Shown: positions 1 through 10,004, counted from the stretch's first letter. The stretch: 64,000 nucleotides of DNA from GCA-020356105 sp964347475 (GCA_964347475.1 CAYFYY010000009.1:1-64000); one strand, 5' to 3'. Notes: generated by a model from the letters alone, not told the origin. Numbers and translations are program-made.

Positions 1-711
<711 letters not shown>

Positions 712-752
712 GCGCCCACGCGCTCCGGGCCGCCAGGCCGGACAGAAAAATA

Positions 753-785
753 GGCCGTCGCGGGGATCTGCGACGGCCTTTCTCT
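753..785 (+). terminator. Rho-independent terminator of clpA
   Basis: GGCCGTCG (753-760) pairs with CGACGGCC (771-778) around a ten-base loop and is followed by TTTCTCT. It lies about 40 bases after the clpA stop. Confidence 0.8.
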
Positions 786-841
786 ATGCGCCCCGGGCGC
801 GGCGGGGAGAGCACCGGCGCCCAAAGATCCGCAGGGCCGGA

Positions 842-1003
842 TCAGGGCAGGAGAGACAGCAGGGTCATGGTGCCGAAACAGAGCATGGCGGCGATCATGA
901 AGGCGAAATAGGCGGCAATGATCCGTTCCACCGCGCCCATGCGCCGGACGGCGCCATACCAGGGCCGGAAGGATGATCCTGCAAATCCGCTCATCGTCAT
1001 CAT
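842..1003 (-). CDS. Small single-span membrane protein, unknown function
   Basis: A 53-codon frame on the minus strand starts at one of three in-frame ATGs (1003, 1000 or 994). The product begins with a short hydrophilic segment containing FRPWYGAVRRM, then one long hydrophobic stretch (about residues 25-50: IIAAYFAFMIAAMLCFGTMTLLSLLP), giving a tail-anchored or single-span topology. It lies downstream of the COG3146 acyltransferase gene on the same strand, about 150 bases away. No family is recognised. The clean charge-then-hydrophobic pattern supports a real gene, but the ribosome binding site is weak, so this is a moderate call. Confidence 0.5.
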   Translation of the reverse strand: MMTMSGFAGSSFRPWYGAVRRMGAVERIIAAYFAFMIAAMLCFGTMTLLSLLP

Positions 1004-1156
1004 CGTTTTCGCCAGTCCATGCCCGAATGCGACAGTATGAGACTGTCAGCGAATAAAGGCCGATCCATGGCGGCAAACGGGCCATTGCGTGAAGAAAGAT
1101 GACACCCCGGCGCCGGGATTCCGGCCACCGCCTCGACTTGCGGCGCGCGATCGAGG

Positions 1157-2323
1157 TTATCGGTCGCCGTCGCGCCGGTAGGGGGAGGCCGCCAGCATCG
1201 CGTCCTTTTCCCGCAGGACCTGACGCGCCTCGCGCCGCACGAAATCGCGCACCGGCTCGCGCAGGCCGCGGTCGGCGATCCAGTGGGCACTGAAGGTGTC
1301 CACCGGCAGATAGCCGCGCTGCACCTTGTGCGGCCCCTGCGTGCCGGCCTCGACGCGGCCCAGCCGGTTTTCGATCGCAAAGTCGATCGCCCGGTAGTAG
1401 CAGGCCTCGAAGTGCAGGAACCGGTAGTCGCCGGCGGCGCCCCAGTTGCGGCCGTAGAGGGCGTCGGATCCCCGCAGATTGAGGGCGCCGGCGATCGGCC
1501 GCCCGTCGTATTCGGCCATGACCAGCACCACCCGCTCGCCGAGCCGTTCGGTCAACAGATCGAAGAATTCGCGGTTGAGGTAGGGATAGCCCCATTTCCG
1601 GTCGTAGGTGTCGATATAGAATCTGTGAAACGCATCCCAGTGTCGCGCCCGGATGTCGTCCCCGCACAGGATCGGCGTGCGGATCCCGGCCTCGGCAACG
1701 CGCCGCCGTTCCCTGGCGATCGACTTCCGCTTGCGGCTCATCAGGCGGGCAAGGAACTCGTCGAAGCTGCCGTAATCCCGGTTGTGCCAGTGGTACTGCA
1801 TGCCGCGCCGCACCAGCCAGCCCCGTTCCTCCAGCGCCCTTACCTCGGATTCCGCGGCGAAGGTGACGTGGACCGAGCTCAGCCGATGGCGCTGGACGAG
1901 TTCGACCATCCCGGCGGCGAGTGCCGCTCGTGCCTGCCCGGCACCCGGATCCGGCCGCAGCAGCAAGCGGCGGCCGGGAACCGGCGTGAACGGCACCGCG
2001 CACTGAAGTTTCGGGTAATAGCGTCCGCCGGCCCGTTCATAGGCGTCGGCCCAACCCCAGTCGAAGACGTACTCGCCCTGGCTGTGTCCCTTCACGTAGA
2101 GCGGGGCGACGCCGCGAATCGCGCCGTCCGGGTCCTCGACCGCAAGATGGTGCGGCAGCCAGCCGGACGCCGCCGACACGCAGCCAGCGTCTTCCAGCGC
2201 GCTGAGAAAGGCATGCGACACGAACGGATCGTCGCGCCCGGCACAGGCATCCCACGCATCGGCCGGGATTTCGGCGATGCGTTCGGCGACCCTGACCGTT
2301 ATGTGCTCGCTTCCATCCGGCAT
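1157..2323 (-). CDS. GNAT-fold acyltransferase of the COG3146 / DUF482 family
   Basis: A 388-residue cytoplasmic protein of the FemAB-like peptidogalycan/GNAT group (COG3146). It has the family hallmarks: an N-terminal half with DAWDACAG and FVSHAFLSALE, the central RRGMQYHWHNRDYGSFDEFL segment, the basic RLMSRKRKSIARERR stretch, and the conserved GTQGPHKVQRGYLP and THSAHW-like ends. The length of about 390 fits. The natural acyl acceptor is not known; family members resemble aminoacyl transfer enzymes. A position next to clpA is common in alphaproteobacteria. The gene is divergent from proVWX, with about 275 bp between starts. Confidence 0.85.
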   Translation of the reverse strand: MPDGSEHITVRVAERIAEIPADAWDACAGRDDPFVSHAFLSALEDAGCVSAASGWLPHHLAVEDPDGAIRGVAPLYVKGHSQGEYVFDWGWADAYERAGGRYYPKLQCAVPFTPVPGRRLLLRPDPGAGQARAALAAGMVELVQRHRLSSVHVTFAAESEVRALEERGWLVRRGMQYHWHNRDYGSFDEFLARLMSRKRKSIARERRRVAEAGIRTPILCGDDIRARHWDAFHRFYIDTYDRKWGYPYLNREFFDLLTERLGERVVLVMAEYDGRPIAGALNLRGSDALYGRNWGAAGDYRFLHFEACYYRAIDFAIENRLGRVEAGTQGPHKVQRGYLPVDTFSAHWIADRGLREPVRDFVRREARQVLREKDAMLAASPYRRDGDR

Positions 2324-2439
2324 CTCGACCGCGTCGCTCCGTCCCTCCGCGGGATACAGAATAGGACATCGGCGTTGCGGGGCAAGGCGCCGGGGCCCGG
2401 CTTCCGCCCGAATTTCCCGTTTCGCTTTGCGATACCGCC

Positions 2440-2468
2440 TTGATACGTGCGGTCGGGCTGCCTATGTT
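2440..2468 (+). promoter_or_regulatory. Predicted sigma70-type promoter of proVWX
   Basis: TTGATA (2440-2445) and TATGTT (2463-2468) are separated by 17 bases, matching consensus at 5/6 and 4/6 positions. It lies about 130 bases upstream of the chosen proV start, in the intergenic region divergent from the acyltransferase. Predicted by eye only. Confidence 0.45.
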
Positions 2469-2598
2469 GTTCGCAAGACGGTAGTCCCGGGTATGGCGAT
2501 CCAGGAGAGCGATCGCGGATGCCCCGGTGTCGAGCCCACGGAGGTTCGGCGCGACTGTTGCCGCGTGTCTGATATGCGACATCGCGAGCCCCGTACCG

Positions 2599-3849
2599 AT
2601 GACACCTGCCATAACCAACAACGAGCCGGCACTCATCCAGGTCAAGGTCGAAAATCTCTACAAGGTGTTTGGCGGGAACGCCGAGGAGGCGCTCCGGCAG
2701 TACCGCGACGGCAAGTCCCGCGACGCGGTATTCGAAGAGAGCGGGGCGCTGATCGCCGTCGCCGATGTCTCGTTCGAAGTCCCGGCCGGCGAGACTTTCG
2801 TGGTCATGGGCCTCTCCGGTTCCGGCAAATCCACGCTCATACGCTGTCTGAACCGGCTCATCACGCCGACGGCGGGCACCATCGAGATCGCCGGCGAGGA
2901 CGTCCTCGAGGCGGGGCCGGCCGCGCTGCGCGAACTGCGCCGCAGGAAACTCGGCATGGTCTTTCAGCATTTCGCGCTGCTGCCCCACAAGACGGTGGCG
3001 GAAAACGTGGAATACGGGCTGAAGATCCGCGGGGTGGATCGGTCGTCCCGCCGCGAAAGCGCGCTGGAAGCCCTTGAGCAGGTGGGGTTGAGGCCGTGGG
3101 CCGACACGTACCCCGCCAACCTGAGCGGCGGCATGCAGCAGCGCGTGGGGCTGGCGCGGGCGATGGCCGTGGATCCCGATATCCTTCTGATGGATGAGCC
3201 GTTCAGCGCGCTCGACCCTCTGATCCGCCGGGACATGCAGCAGGAACTGCTCCGCCTGCAATCGCAGCTGCAAAAGACGATCATCTTCATCACCCACGAT
3301 CTGCACGAAGCGCTGATTCTCGGCGACCGCGTCGCAATCATGAAAGAGGGGCGCTTCGTGCAGCTGGGCACCGCCGAGGAGATCGTCGGCGAGCCGGCCG
3401 ACGACTACGTCGCCTCGTTCACCAAGGACGTCGACCGCAGCCGGGTGTTCCGCGTCGCCTCGACGATGCATCCCGCGATCACCGTCGACCGGAAGACGGC
3501 CACCCTGGCGACGGCGCGCGATTCGCTGCGCGGCAGCAGGGACGACGCCGCGTTCGTCACCGATGACGACGGCCGGGTTGCCGGCGTGGTCACGCTCAAT
3601 GAACTGGTTGACGGGGTTGCCGACGCGGACGCCGATATCGGCGCGGTGATGCGCACGGAGTTTCCGGTGGCCGCGCCCGACGATCAGCTCGCCGACATTT
3701 ACGATGCCTGCAGCCGCGGACTGCCGGTTGCCGTCCTCGACCGGGACGGACGACTGGCCGGTGCCGTCCGGGCATCGGACGTCTTCGCACGGCTCAGCAG
3801 GGAGGACGGCGCCGGAGCCCGCGCCACCGGCGCGCAATCAGAACAGTGA
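2599..3849 (+). CDS. proV: Glycine betaine/proline ABC transporter ATP-binding protein ProV
   Basis: This is the ATPase of the osmoprotectant importer ProVWX, acting at the inner face of the membrane. With the ATG at 2599 it has 416 residues. Visible motifs are Walker A GLSGSGKST (71-79), the Q-loop Q123, the signature LSGGMQ (175-180), Walker B ILLMDEP (195-201) and the switch H233. The N-terminal extension before Walker A and the C-terminal CBS-like region (about 280-400) are typical of ProV/OpuAA. A GTG at 2527 would add 24 residues with no family support, so 2599 was chosen. The stop overlaps the proW start in a GTGA overlap, which indicates translational coupling. Confidence 0.93.
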   Translation: MTPAITNNEPALIQVKVENLYKVFGGNAEEALRQYRDGKSRDAVFEESGALIAVADVSFEVPAGETFVVMGLSGSGKSTLIRCLNRLITPTAGTIEIAGEDVLEAGPAALRELRRRKLGMVFQHFALLPHKTVAENVEYGLKIRGVDRSSRRESALEALEQVGLRPWADTYPANLSGGMQQRVGLARAMAVDPDILLMDEPFSALDPLIRRDMQQELLRLQSQLQKTIIFITHDLHEALILGDRVAIMKEGRFVQLGTAEEIVGEPADDYVASFTKDVDRSRVFRVASTMHPAITVDRKTATLATARDSLRGSRDDAAFVTDDDGRVAGVVTLNELVDGVADADADIGAVMRTEFPVAAPDDQLADIYDACSRGLPVAVLDRDGRLAGAVRASDVFARLSREDGAGARATGAQSEQ

Positions 3850-4811
3850 ACTTCGTCGATTTCACGATTCCGCTGGACGATTGGGTGGAGAGCCTGGTCA
3901 AGGACTGGCTCGTCCCCAATTTCCGCCCATTCTTCAGGGCCCTGCAGTGGCCCGTGGACCAGGTTCTAAACGGCCTCGACGACCTTCTCCAGGTCATCCC
4001 GGTTTGGCTGTTCGTCATCGTGCTGGGGCTCTTCGCCTGGCGTGTCGCGGGCCGCGGCGTCGGCATATTCACCTTTGTCGCCCTCGTCTTCATCGAGTTG
4101 ATCGGGGTATGGCAGGAGACGATGACGACCCTGGCGATGATCCTGACCGCCGTCGTATTCTGCGCCCTCGTCGGGGTACCCGTCGGCATCGCCGCCGCGC
4201 GCAACGACCGCGTGGCGACAGTGGTCAGGCCCATTCTCGATATCATGCAGACGATCCCCCCATTCGTCTATCTCGTGCCCATCGTCATGCTGTTCGGGGT
4301 CGGCATCGTGCCCGCCGTGATCGCCACCATCATCTTCGCCATGCCGCCGGTGATCCGCCTGACGAATTTGGGGATCCGCCAGGTGCGCGAGGAGCTGGTC
4401 GAGGCCGGCTTTGCCTTTGGCGCGACACCCTGGCAGGTGCTGTGGGACATTCAGCTGCCGCTGGCGCTGCGGACGATCATGGCGGGACTCAACCAGACGC
4501 TGATGCTGGCCCTGTCGATGGCCGTGATCGCCGCCCTCATTGGCGCGGGCGGGCTGGGGCTGACCGTCTTCACCGGGCTCGGACGCCTCGACGTGGGCGC
4601 GGCCACCGTCGGCGGCGTCGGGATCGTGCTGATCGCGATCGTGCTCGACCGTATCACCCAGGCCCTCGGCGAGGTCGGGCGCCAGACGGCCGGCTGGTCG
4701 GTCGTCGGCATGGCCAAGAGATTGCTGGGACTCGTCGCCCCCGGCTGCACGGCCGGCGCGGGCGACGATTCCCGCAAGTCCGGCGCGGGGGAGGAGCGGC
4801 CGGCGAACTGA
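3846..4811 (+). CDS. proW: Glycine betaine/proline ABC transporter permease ProW
   Basis: A 321-residue inner-membrane permease of the ProW/OpuAB type. After an N-terminal amphipathic segment there are six or seven hydrophobic spans (roughly 50-69, 73-90, 94-118, 138-173, 221-244, 251-272). The EAA loop that contacts the ATPase lies around 180-215 (EELVEAGFAFGATPWQVL). The start is a GTG overlapping the proV stop by four bases. The C-terminal 40 residues after the last span are Gly/Ala/Arg rich and vary between homologues. It works with ProV and the binding protein encoded next. Confidence 0.92.
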   Translation: MNFVDFTIPLDDWVESLVKDWLVPNFRPFFRALQWPVDQVLNGLDDLLQVIPVWLFVIVLGLFAWRVAGRGVGIFTFVALVFIELIGVWQETMTTLAMILTAVVFCALVGVPVGIAAARNDRVATVVRPILDIMQTIPPFVYLVPIVMLFGVGIVPAVIATIIFAMPPVIRLTNLGIRQVREELVEAGFAFGATPWQVLWDIQLPLALRTIMAGLNQTLMLALSMAVIAALIGAGGLGLTVFTGLGRLDVGAATVGGVGIVLIAIVLDRITQALGEVGRQTAGWSVVGMAKRLLGLVAPGCTAGAGDDSRKSGAGEERPAN

Positions 4812-4928
4812 GCCGACCGTTTGGCCGATGACGCCGAATGCCATCCCCTGCGACGGAGATTCCGACGGAATCGGGCAATGGAAGGTCCCGGTTCCACAAT
4901 GTTCATGCAAACAGGAAAGGAGGACGAC

Positions 4929-5978
4929 ATGCGAACCGGACTGTTGTCACTGACAATTGCGGTCGCGGTCCTTGCGACTGTCGTCGGCCTTGGCGATCCG
5001 ATTGGCGGATCGCAGGCAATGGCCGCGGAGCCCGGCGCGGGCAAGGTCGTACGACCGGCGCGCGCCACGTGGGATACCGGCTGGTTCCAGACCGAAGTCT
5101 ACGTCAAGGCGCTGGAGGAACTCGGATACGACGTCCGCAAGCCGACAACCCTGGACAATCCGCCCTTCTACCAGGCCGTCGCCCAGGGCGACGTCGATTT
5201 CTGGGTGAATGGCTGGTTCCCGCTGCACAACACCTATCGCAGCTCGTTCGAGCCGGGCGCCACCACCGTCGGCTATGTTGCCCAGGGCGGCGCGCTGCAG
5301 GGCTATCTGATCGACAAGCGGACCGCCGACAAATACGGCATCACCAGTCTGGAAGACCTCAAGAAACCGGAGATTCGCAGACTTTTCGATACCGACGACG
5401 ACGGCAAGGCGGAATTGGTAGCCTGTCCGCCGGGCTGGGGTTGCGAACTGGTCATCGGGCATCATCTGGATGCATACAAGCTGCGCGACGTCGTCGACCC
5501 GATCAAGGCGAGCTACTCGGCTTCGATGGCCGACGCCATCGGTCGCTACAAGCAGGGCGAGCCGATCCTGTTCTACACCTGGACGCCCAACTGGACGGTC
5601 GGTGTGCTGAAGCCCGGCACGGACGTCGTATGGCTGGAGGTCGACCACCCGTCGTTGCCGGACGAGCAGAAGGAGCTCGAGGACCAGACCACGGTCAAGG
5701 GCGTCGAGGGCTGCGTCGACGATCCGTGCGAGATGGGCTGGCCGGCGAACGATATCCGGCCGGTCGCCAACAAGAAATTTCTCGACGAGAACCCCGCAGC
5801 GAAGAAGCTGTTCGAGGTTGTGCGCATTCCGTTGGAGGACATCTTCGCGCAGAATGCGAAGATGAACGCCGGCGAGGATAGCGCGGAGGACATCCAGCGT
5901 CACGCCGAGGAATGGATCGCGGCCAACCGCGACACCTTCGATCAGTGGCTCGCCGAGGCCAGGAAGGCCGGCGGCTGA
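4929..5978 (+). CDS. proX: Glycine betaine/proline-binding periplasmic protein ProX
   Basis: The substrate-binding protein of the importer, exported to the periplasm. The ATG at 4929 follows an excellent AAAGGAGG site (4916-4923), which decides the start over longer in-frame options. Residues 1-33 form a Sec signal peptide (cleavage probably after AMAA). The mature part has the OpuAC/ProX fold signatures: TWDTGWFQTEVY, the DVDFWVNGWFP segment, whose Trp residues typically form the betaine cage, and YTWTPNWTVGVL. The length of 350 residues is normal. It is the third gene of proVWX, and a GC-rich hairpin follows it. Confidence 0.93.
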   Translation: MRTGLLSLTIAVAVLATVVGLGDPIGGSQAMAAEPGAGKVVRPARATWDTGWFQTEVYVKALEELGYDVRKPTTLDNPPFYQAVAQGDVDFWVNGWFPLHNTYRSSFEPGATTVGYVAQGGALQGYLIDKRTADKYGITSLEDLKKPEIRRLFDTDDDGKAELVACPPGWGCELVIGHHLDAYKLRDVVDPIKASYSASMADAIGRYKQGEPILFYTWTPNWTVGVLKPGTDVVWLEVDHPSLPDEQKELEDQTTVKGVEGCVDDPCEMGWPANDIRPVANKKFLDENPAAKKLFEVVRIPLEDIFAQNAKMNAGEDSAEDIQRHAEEWIAANRDTFDQWLAEARKAGG

Positions 5979-5993
5979 AACACTTGAATGCCC

Positions 5994-6018
5994 CCGGGGT
6001 GGCGTATGGCCACCCCGG
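5994..6018 (+). terminator. Strong hairpin after proX, probable terminator
   Basis: CCGGGGTGGC (5994-6003) pairs perfectly with GCCACCCCGG (6009-6018) around GTATG. Only a weak T-containing run (CTATTCT) follows, so it may act as an mRNA 3' stabiliser as well as a terminator. Confidence 0.55.
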
Positions 6019-6137
6019 CGGCCTATTCTGCCCGTTCAGGCGGATCGCCCGGCGGCGGGCTTGAGGTTTAGCGCACTCTTGTCGCGTTCGCCAAGAGCGG
6101 CCATGCTGGAAACGACACGGGAAGGACGGTTTCATCG

Positions 6138-6824
6138 ATGCCGGACCAAGAGAGCGGGCAGGCCGGCGACGCTTCTCTGCGTCGTGCCACGGTTGGCGAG
6201 GAGACGAGGAGCCGACGAAAGCAAAATGCGCCGGCGGCGGAACGCAACACGGCCCCGATCCTCTCGGTGCTGGAGTCGATCGTGCCCGGCACCGGCCGCG
6301 CACTGGAGATCGCCAGCGGCACCGGCCAGCACGTCGCCGCCTTCGCCGCCGCCTTTCCCGGCGTGCACTGGCAGCCAAGCGATCCCAGTGCGGAGGCGCG
6401 TGCCAGCATCGCCGCCTGGGTCGAACACAGCGGCCAACCCAACCTTGCGCCGCCACTCGACATCGACGTGACCCGGCCGGACTGGACCGCCGGCGCCGGC
6501 GGGCCGCATGACCTCATCGTCTGCATCAACATGGTCCATATTGCGCCATGGGCGGCTTGCCTCGGTCTGATCGCCGGCGCAGGCACGCTGATCGCGCCGG
6601 GCGGCCGGCTCTACCTCTACGGGCCGTACCGGCGCGACGGCGCCCACACCGCACCGAGCAACGAGGCCTTCGATCGCTCGCTGCGGACCCGCAATCCGCA
6701 GTGGGGCGTGCGGGACATGGGCGAGGTGGCGGAAGTCGCAGCAGCGCAAGGCCTCGAATGGGACAAGACGGTCCCGATGCCGGCCAACAATTTCTCGCTG
6801 GTGTTTCGAAAGACGACGGGCTGA
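6138..6824 (+). CDS. DUF938 family SAM-dependent methyltransferase-like protein
   Basis: A 228-residue cytoplasmic protein of the DUF938 family, a Rossmann-type class I methyltransferase fold. The diagnostic features are AAERNTAPILSVL at the start of the domain (about 32-44), the SAM-binding loop LEIASGTGQH (about 55-64), the acidic QPSDPS segment and NMVHIAPW (about 130-138). The first 30 residues are poorly conserved. The substrate of the family is unknown. It stands alone, following the proX hairpin and convergent with the membrane protein encoded on the other strand. Confidence 0.85.
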   Translation: MPDQESGQAGDASLRRATVGEETRSRRKQNAPAAERNTAPILSVLESIVPGTGRALEIASGTGQHVAAFAAAFPGVHWQPSDPSAEARASIAAWVEHSGQPNLAPPLDIDVTRPDWTAGAGGPHDLIVCINMVHIAPWAACLGLIAGAGTLIAPGGRLYLYGPYRRDGAHTAPSNEAFDRSLRTRNPQWGVRDMGEVAEVAAAQGLEWDKTVPMPANNFSLVFRKTTG

Positions 6825-6839
6825 CGCCGCCGCCTCGCG

Positions 6840-7448
6840 TCAACCGAGTCCCGCCGCCCGCTCCATCAGCTCGCGCACGGCCCGCCGGTTGCCCGTGTCG
6901 AGCCATTTTTCCAGGGTGATGTGCAGCCAGCCGAGAGCAAGGTAGGCGGACGATACACCAAGCATTTTCAGGCCCGACAGCAGCAGCGCCGGGCTCAGCC
7001 CGTCGAGCGCCGCCCAGGCCGCGGTACCGCCGAGCGCGGCGAGGAGCGATACAGTCAGAAACGCGAAGCCGAGCGAGAGGTACGCGTAATACACGACGGC
7101 GAGCGTCGGGCGCAGGATGTACCGGCCGGTGATGGTGACGCCGCCGGCGGCGGCATCGATCCGGCCTGCGAAATAATAGGACCCCGGGCCGATCGGCCAG
7201 ATCAGCGGCCGGGTGCGGTGCTTGACGGTGATACGCCGGTCGCGCACGCGCCCGACGAACGGCCGGTTGAATGGGAATTTCGGCAGCGTCAGGAGGAGCG
7301 GCAGCCCGTCGTCCGCGACCTCCTCCACCGCCGCGACAGTCGCCTTGCGGTCCGCCGGCCCGGTGATCCGCCACGCTTCCTCGCGAAAGAACCGGCGGCG
7401 CTGCCAGTCGAGGACAACGCGCAACGGACGTGGCAGGCGCTCGATCAT
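6840..7448 (-). CDS. Putative two-span membrane protein, unknown function
   Basis: A 202-residue protein when started at MIERLPRP (7448); the open frame extends further upstream but loses plausible composition there. The N-terminal 100 residues are hydrophilic with an EEAWRITGP segment and aromatic, basic patches. Two hydrophobic spans follow (about 110-140 and 150-178), and the C-terminus is short and basic. No family is recognised. It lies 94 bases downstream of the alpha-E gene on the same strand. In many genomes that position is held by a transglutaminase-like gene of the Anbu cluster, so this protein may be a local member of that neighbourhood. Confidence 0.6.
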   Translation of the reverse strand: MIERLPRPLRVVLDWQRRRFFREEAWRITGPADRKATVAAVEEVADDGLPLLLTLPKFPFNRPFVGRVRDRRITVKHRTRPLIWPIGPGSYYFAGRIDAAAGGVTITGRYILRPTLAVVYYAYLSLGFAFLTVSLLAALGGTAAWAALDGLSPALLLSGLKMLGVSSAYLALGWLHITLEKWLDTGNRRAVRELMERAAGLG

Positions 7449-7542
7449 GACCCATTTGTGCGCCGAGATCCGTTGCCGTCGGGTAAATGGGGTGGAGGTT
7501 TCGTGCGCTGCCACCCGGAAGATGTGGCGGGGCGCCGGGCGC

Positions 7543-8481
7543 TCAGGCCGGCACCGTGGCCCGGAAATAGGTTTCCGTGATGCAGTCGTGAAGACTGGCC
7601 AGCATGATCTGGAAGTCATCGATGAAGCGGCTCAGATTGCGCTGCTCGAGCGTCTCGAGATCGGCGTCGGATACCGCTTTGCGCATCCGCTTGATGGCGT
7701 CGACGGCCTTCTTCCTGCGCGGCAGCCGCGCAAGGCACGCCTCGATCTCGCCGAGGCAGTGGAAGATCGCGCGCGGAAAGTCCTCGTCCTTCAGCAGGAA
7801 CTCGAGAACATAGATGCGACGCACCGACTGGTCCACGTGCTGCCGGTACATCTGGTAGCCGGACAGGGATTTCAGGACGCTCACCCACTGGATGGTCTCG
7901 AACGGCCGCAGGCCGCCGCCCTGGTCGGACAGGAGGTCGGCCGAGCGCACGTCGATGATCCGGCTGGTCATGTCGGCGCGCTCCAGATTCCGCCCCATGC
8001 GCAGGAAATTGTAGCCGATATCCTGGCTCATGGTGCCGGCGAGGAGACCGGTGATGGTCTGCGCGCCGTGCACGATCGATCGCAGATACCGATCGCGGTC
8101 CGGCAGCAGCTCGTCCTTGCGGATGTGGCGGACGGCGTTGGCGTGCAGGCCGCTGATCTGCTCCCACGCCTCGCGCGGCATGATGTCCCGCATGGTGCGC
8201 GCATTTTCGCGGGCGTTGCGCAGGCTGCCGATGATCGACGCCGGGTTGCGCTCGTCGCTGACCAGGAAGGCGACGACGTTCTTCTCGCTCGGCGTACGAT
8301 ACGATTTGCGAAACAGGCGCGCGCTGCCGGTGATCGCGATCAGCGGCTCCCAGCCGGTGCGCGCCCGCGCCGGAAGGTCGAGCTGCAGATGACCGTTGAC
8401 GCCGACCATGCGCGCGGTGTTTTCGGCGCGCTCGATAAAACGGGCCAGCCAGTACAGGTTTTCCGCAACGCGGGACAGCAT
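7543..8481 (-). CDS. Alpha-E domain protein (COG2307)
   Basis: A 312-residue all-helical protein of the alpha-E family. The start MLSRVAENLYWLARFIERAEN is the family's signature N-terminus. The rest carries the helical repeats with NARENARTMRD, MGRNLERADMTSRIID and FLLKDEDFPRAI. Alpha-E proteins have no known enzymatic activity; their genes occur with circularly permuted ATP-grasp ligases and are thought to take part in making or modifying a peptide-like product. The ATG overlaps the stop of the ATP-grasp gene by one base (TGATG), so the two are translationally coupled. Confidence 0.9.
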   Translation of the reverse strand: MLSRVAENLYWLARFIERAENTARMVGVNGHLQLDLPARARTGWEPLIAITGSARLFRKSYRTPSEKNVVAFLVSDERNPASIIGSLRNARENARTMRDIMPREAWEQISGLHANAVRHIRKDELLPDRDRYLRSIVHGAQTITGLLAGTMSQDIGYNFLRMGRNLERADMTSRIIDVRSADLLSDQGGGLRPFETIQWVSVLKSLSGYQMYRQHVDQSVRRIYVLEFLLKDEDFPRAIFHCLGEIEACLARLPRRKKAVDAIKRMRKAVSDADLETLEQRNLSRFIDDFQIMLASLHDCITETYFRATVPA

Positions 8482-9941
8482 CACGCATCCTCCGCGTCGT
8501 CGACGATCCAGGTGTCCTTGCTGCCGCCGCCCTGCGACGAGTTGACCACGGTCGATCCCTTGACCAGGGCGACCCGGGTCAGTCCGCCGGTGGTGACGGA
8601 CACCTCGCGGCCCGACAGGATGAAGGGCCGCAGGTCGACGTGCCGCGGCTCGGCGTGGCTGTCCACCAGCGTGGGCACGGTCGACAGCCTGAGCATCGGC
8701 TGGGCGATGTATTCGCGCGGATCGGCCTTGACCTTGCGACCGAAGGCCGCGCGCTCCTTTTTGCTCGCCTGCGGGCCGATCAGCATCCCGTAGCCGCCGG
8801 ATTCGTTCGCGGGCTTGACCACCAGCTTGTCGAGATTGGCCAGTACGTAGGCAAGGTCGTCCGGCTCCATGCAGCGATAGGTCGGCACGTTCGGAATAAT
8901 CGCGTCCTGGTCGAGGTAGTAGCGGATCATCTCCGGCACGTAGGCATAGACCACCTTGTCGTCGGCGACTCCGGCGCCGGGCGCGTTGACCAGCGTTACC
9001 GTGCCTTTCTTCCAGGCGCGCATCAGGCCGGGCACGCCGAGCATCGAGTCGGGATTGAAGGCTTCCGGATCGAGAAACAAATCGTCGATCCGCCGGTAGA
9101 TGACATGGACCCGCTCGGCCCCGCGCACGGTGCGCATGTACACCCGGTCCTTCTTGTCGACGAACAGGTCGGAGCCCTGGACCAGCTCCGCACCCATCTG
9201 CTGGGCCAGGTAGGCATGCTCGAAATAGGCGGAGTTGTAGATGCCGGGCGTCAGCACCACGACCTCGGGGCGTATCGCGGTCTTCGGCGCCACCGAGACC
9301 AGCATCTCCAGGAGCTGCGACGCGTAATCGTCGACCGGCAGGATATTGTAGTTCTCGAACAGGCCGGGAAACACGCGCTTCATGACCTGCCGGTTCTCCA
9401 GCATGTAGGACACGCCCGAGGGGACGCGCAGGTTGTCTTCCAGGACATAGAAGGTGCCGTCCTTGTCGCGCACCAGGTCGGATCCGCAGATATGCGCCCA
9501 GATCCCGAGCGGCGGGTCGATGCCGACGCATTGCGGCCGGAAGTTGCGCGACTTGGCCAGGACCTCCGCGGGAAACACCTTGTCCTTGACGATCTGCTGC
9601 TTGTGATAGATGTCGTCGATGAAGAGGTTCAGCGCCTTGACGCGCTGCCGCAGGCCCGCCTCGATACGCTCCCATTCGCTTTTCGGGATGATCCGCGGGA
9701 TGATGTCGAACGGCCAGGCCCGGTCGATGCTGCCGCCCTCCTTCTGGGAATAGACGGTAAAGGTGATTCCCATCGTCTGGATGGCCAGATCGGCTGCCGC
9801 CTTGCGCTGGCGGATGGCCTCGTCGCTGAGCTTCGAGAGCCGCGCGCCCAGCGTTTTCGCGGCAACGCGAAGCCGCCCGCCCGGCCGGACCAGTTCGTCG
9901 TAAACACCGGCCGCCGGATACTCACGCCAGCGAATTGTCAT
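8481..9941 (-). CDS. Circularly permuted ATP-grasp type 2 protein (DUF404/DUF407, COG2308)
   Basis: A 486-residue protein starting at MTIRWREYP (9941). It belongs to the circularly permuted ATP-grasp family, predicted ATP-dependent carboxylate-amine ligases. Recognisable stretches are YDELVRPGG at the N-terminus, GITFTVYSQKEGG, the FPFDIIPRIIP-like block, the FRPQCVGIDPP and LRVPSGVSYMLENR blocks, VVLTPGIYNSAYFEHA, and the C-terminal NESGGYGMLIGP and SSQGGGSKDTW segments. The length of about 480 is normal. It forms a two-gene operon with the alpha-E gene and is divergent from the Anbu peptidase. Homologues are proposed to ligate amino acids into small peptides; the product is unknown. Confidence 0.9.
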   Translation of the reverse strand: MTIRWREYPAAGVYDELVRPGGRLRVAAKTLGARLSKLSDEAIRQRKAAADLAIQTMGITFTVYSQKEGGSIDRAWPFDIIPRIIPKSEWERIEAGLRQRVKALNLFIDDIYHKQQIVKDKVFPAEVLAKSRNFRPQCVGIDPPLGIWAHICGSDLVRDKDGTFYVLEDNLRVPSGVSYMLENRQVMKRVFPGLFENYNILPVDDYASQLLEMLVSVAPKTAIRPEVVVLTPGIYNSAYFEHAYLAQQMGAELVQGSDLFVDKKDRVYMRTVRGAERVHVIYRRIDDLFLDPEAFNPDSMLGVPGLMRAWKKGTVTLVNAPGAGVADDKVVYAYVPEMIRYYLDQDAIIPNVPTYRCMEPDDLAYVLANLDKLVVKPANESGGYGMLIGPQASKKERAAFGRKVKADPREYIAQPMLRLSTVPTLVDSHAEPRHVDLRPFILSGREVSVTTGGLTRVALVKGSTVVNSSQGGGSKDTWIVDDAEDA

Positions 9942-9976
9942 GCCATTGTGCCCGTCGGGATCATTGATTGCGGCAG

Positions 9977-10004
9977 ATTCTACAGATATACGTTGGTTTT
10001 TCAA
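9977..10004 (-). promoter_or_regulatory. Predicted promoter of the ATP-grasp/alpha-E operon
   Basis: On the minus strand TTGAAA (10004-9999) and TAGAAT (9982-9977) are 16 bases apart, each matching 5/6 consensus positions. It sits about 35 bases upstream of the ATP-grasp start, in the 122-bp region shared with the divergent Anbu gene. Confidence 0.5.

Noticed and set aside
2299..3837. A 512-codon antisense frame across proV
   Set aside because: A shadow of proV codon bias; composition rich in Arg, His, Asp without any motif.
8482..9675. Long upstream extension of the alpha-E frame over the ATP-grasp gene
   Set aside because: The extension lies in the wrong frame of the ATP-grasp gene and is Arg/Gly/Ala rich; the family N-terminus MLSRVAENLYW is at 8481.
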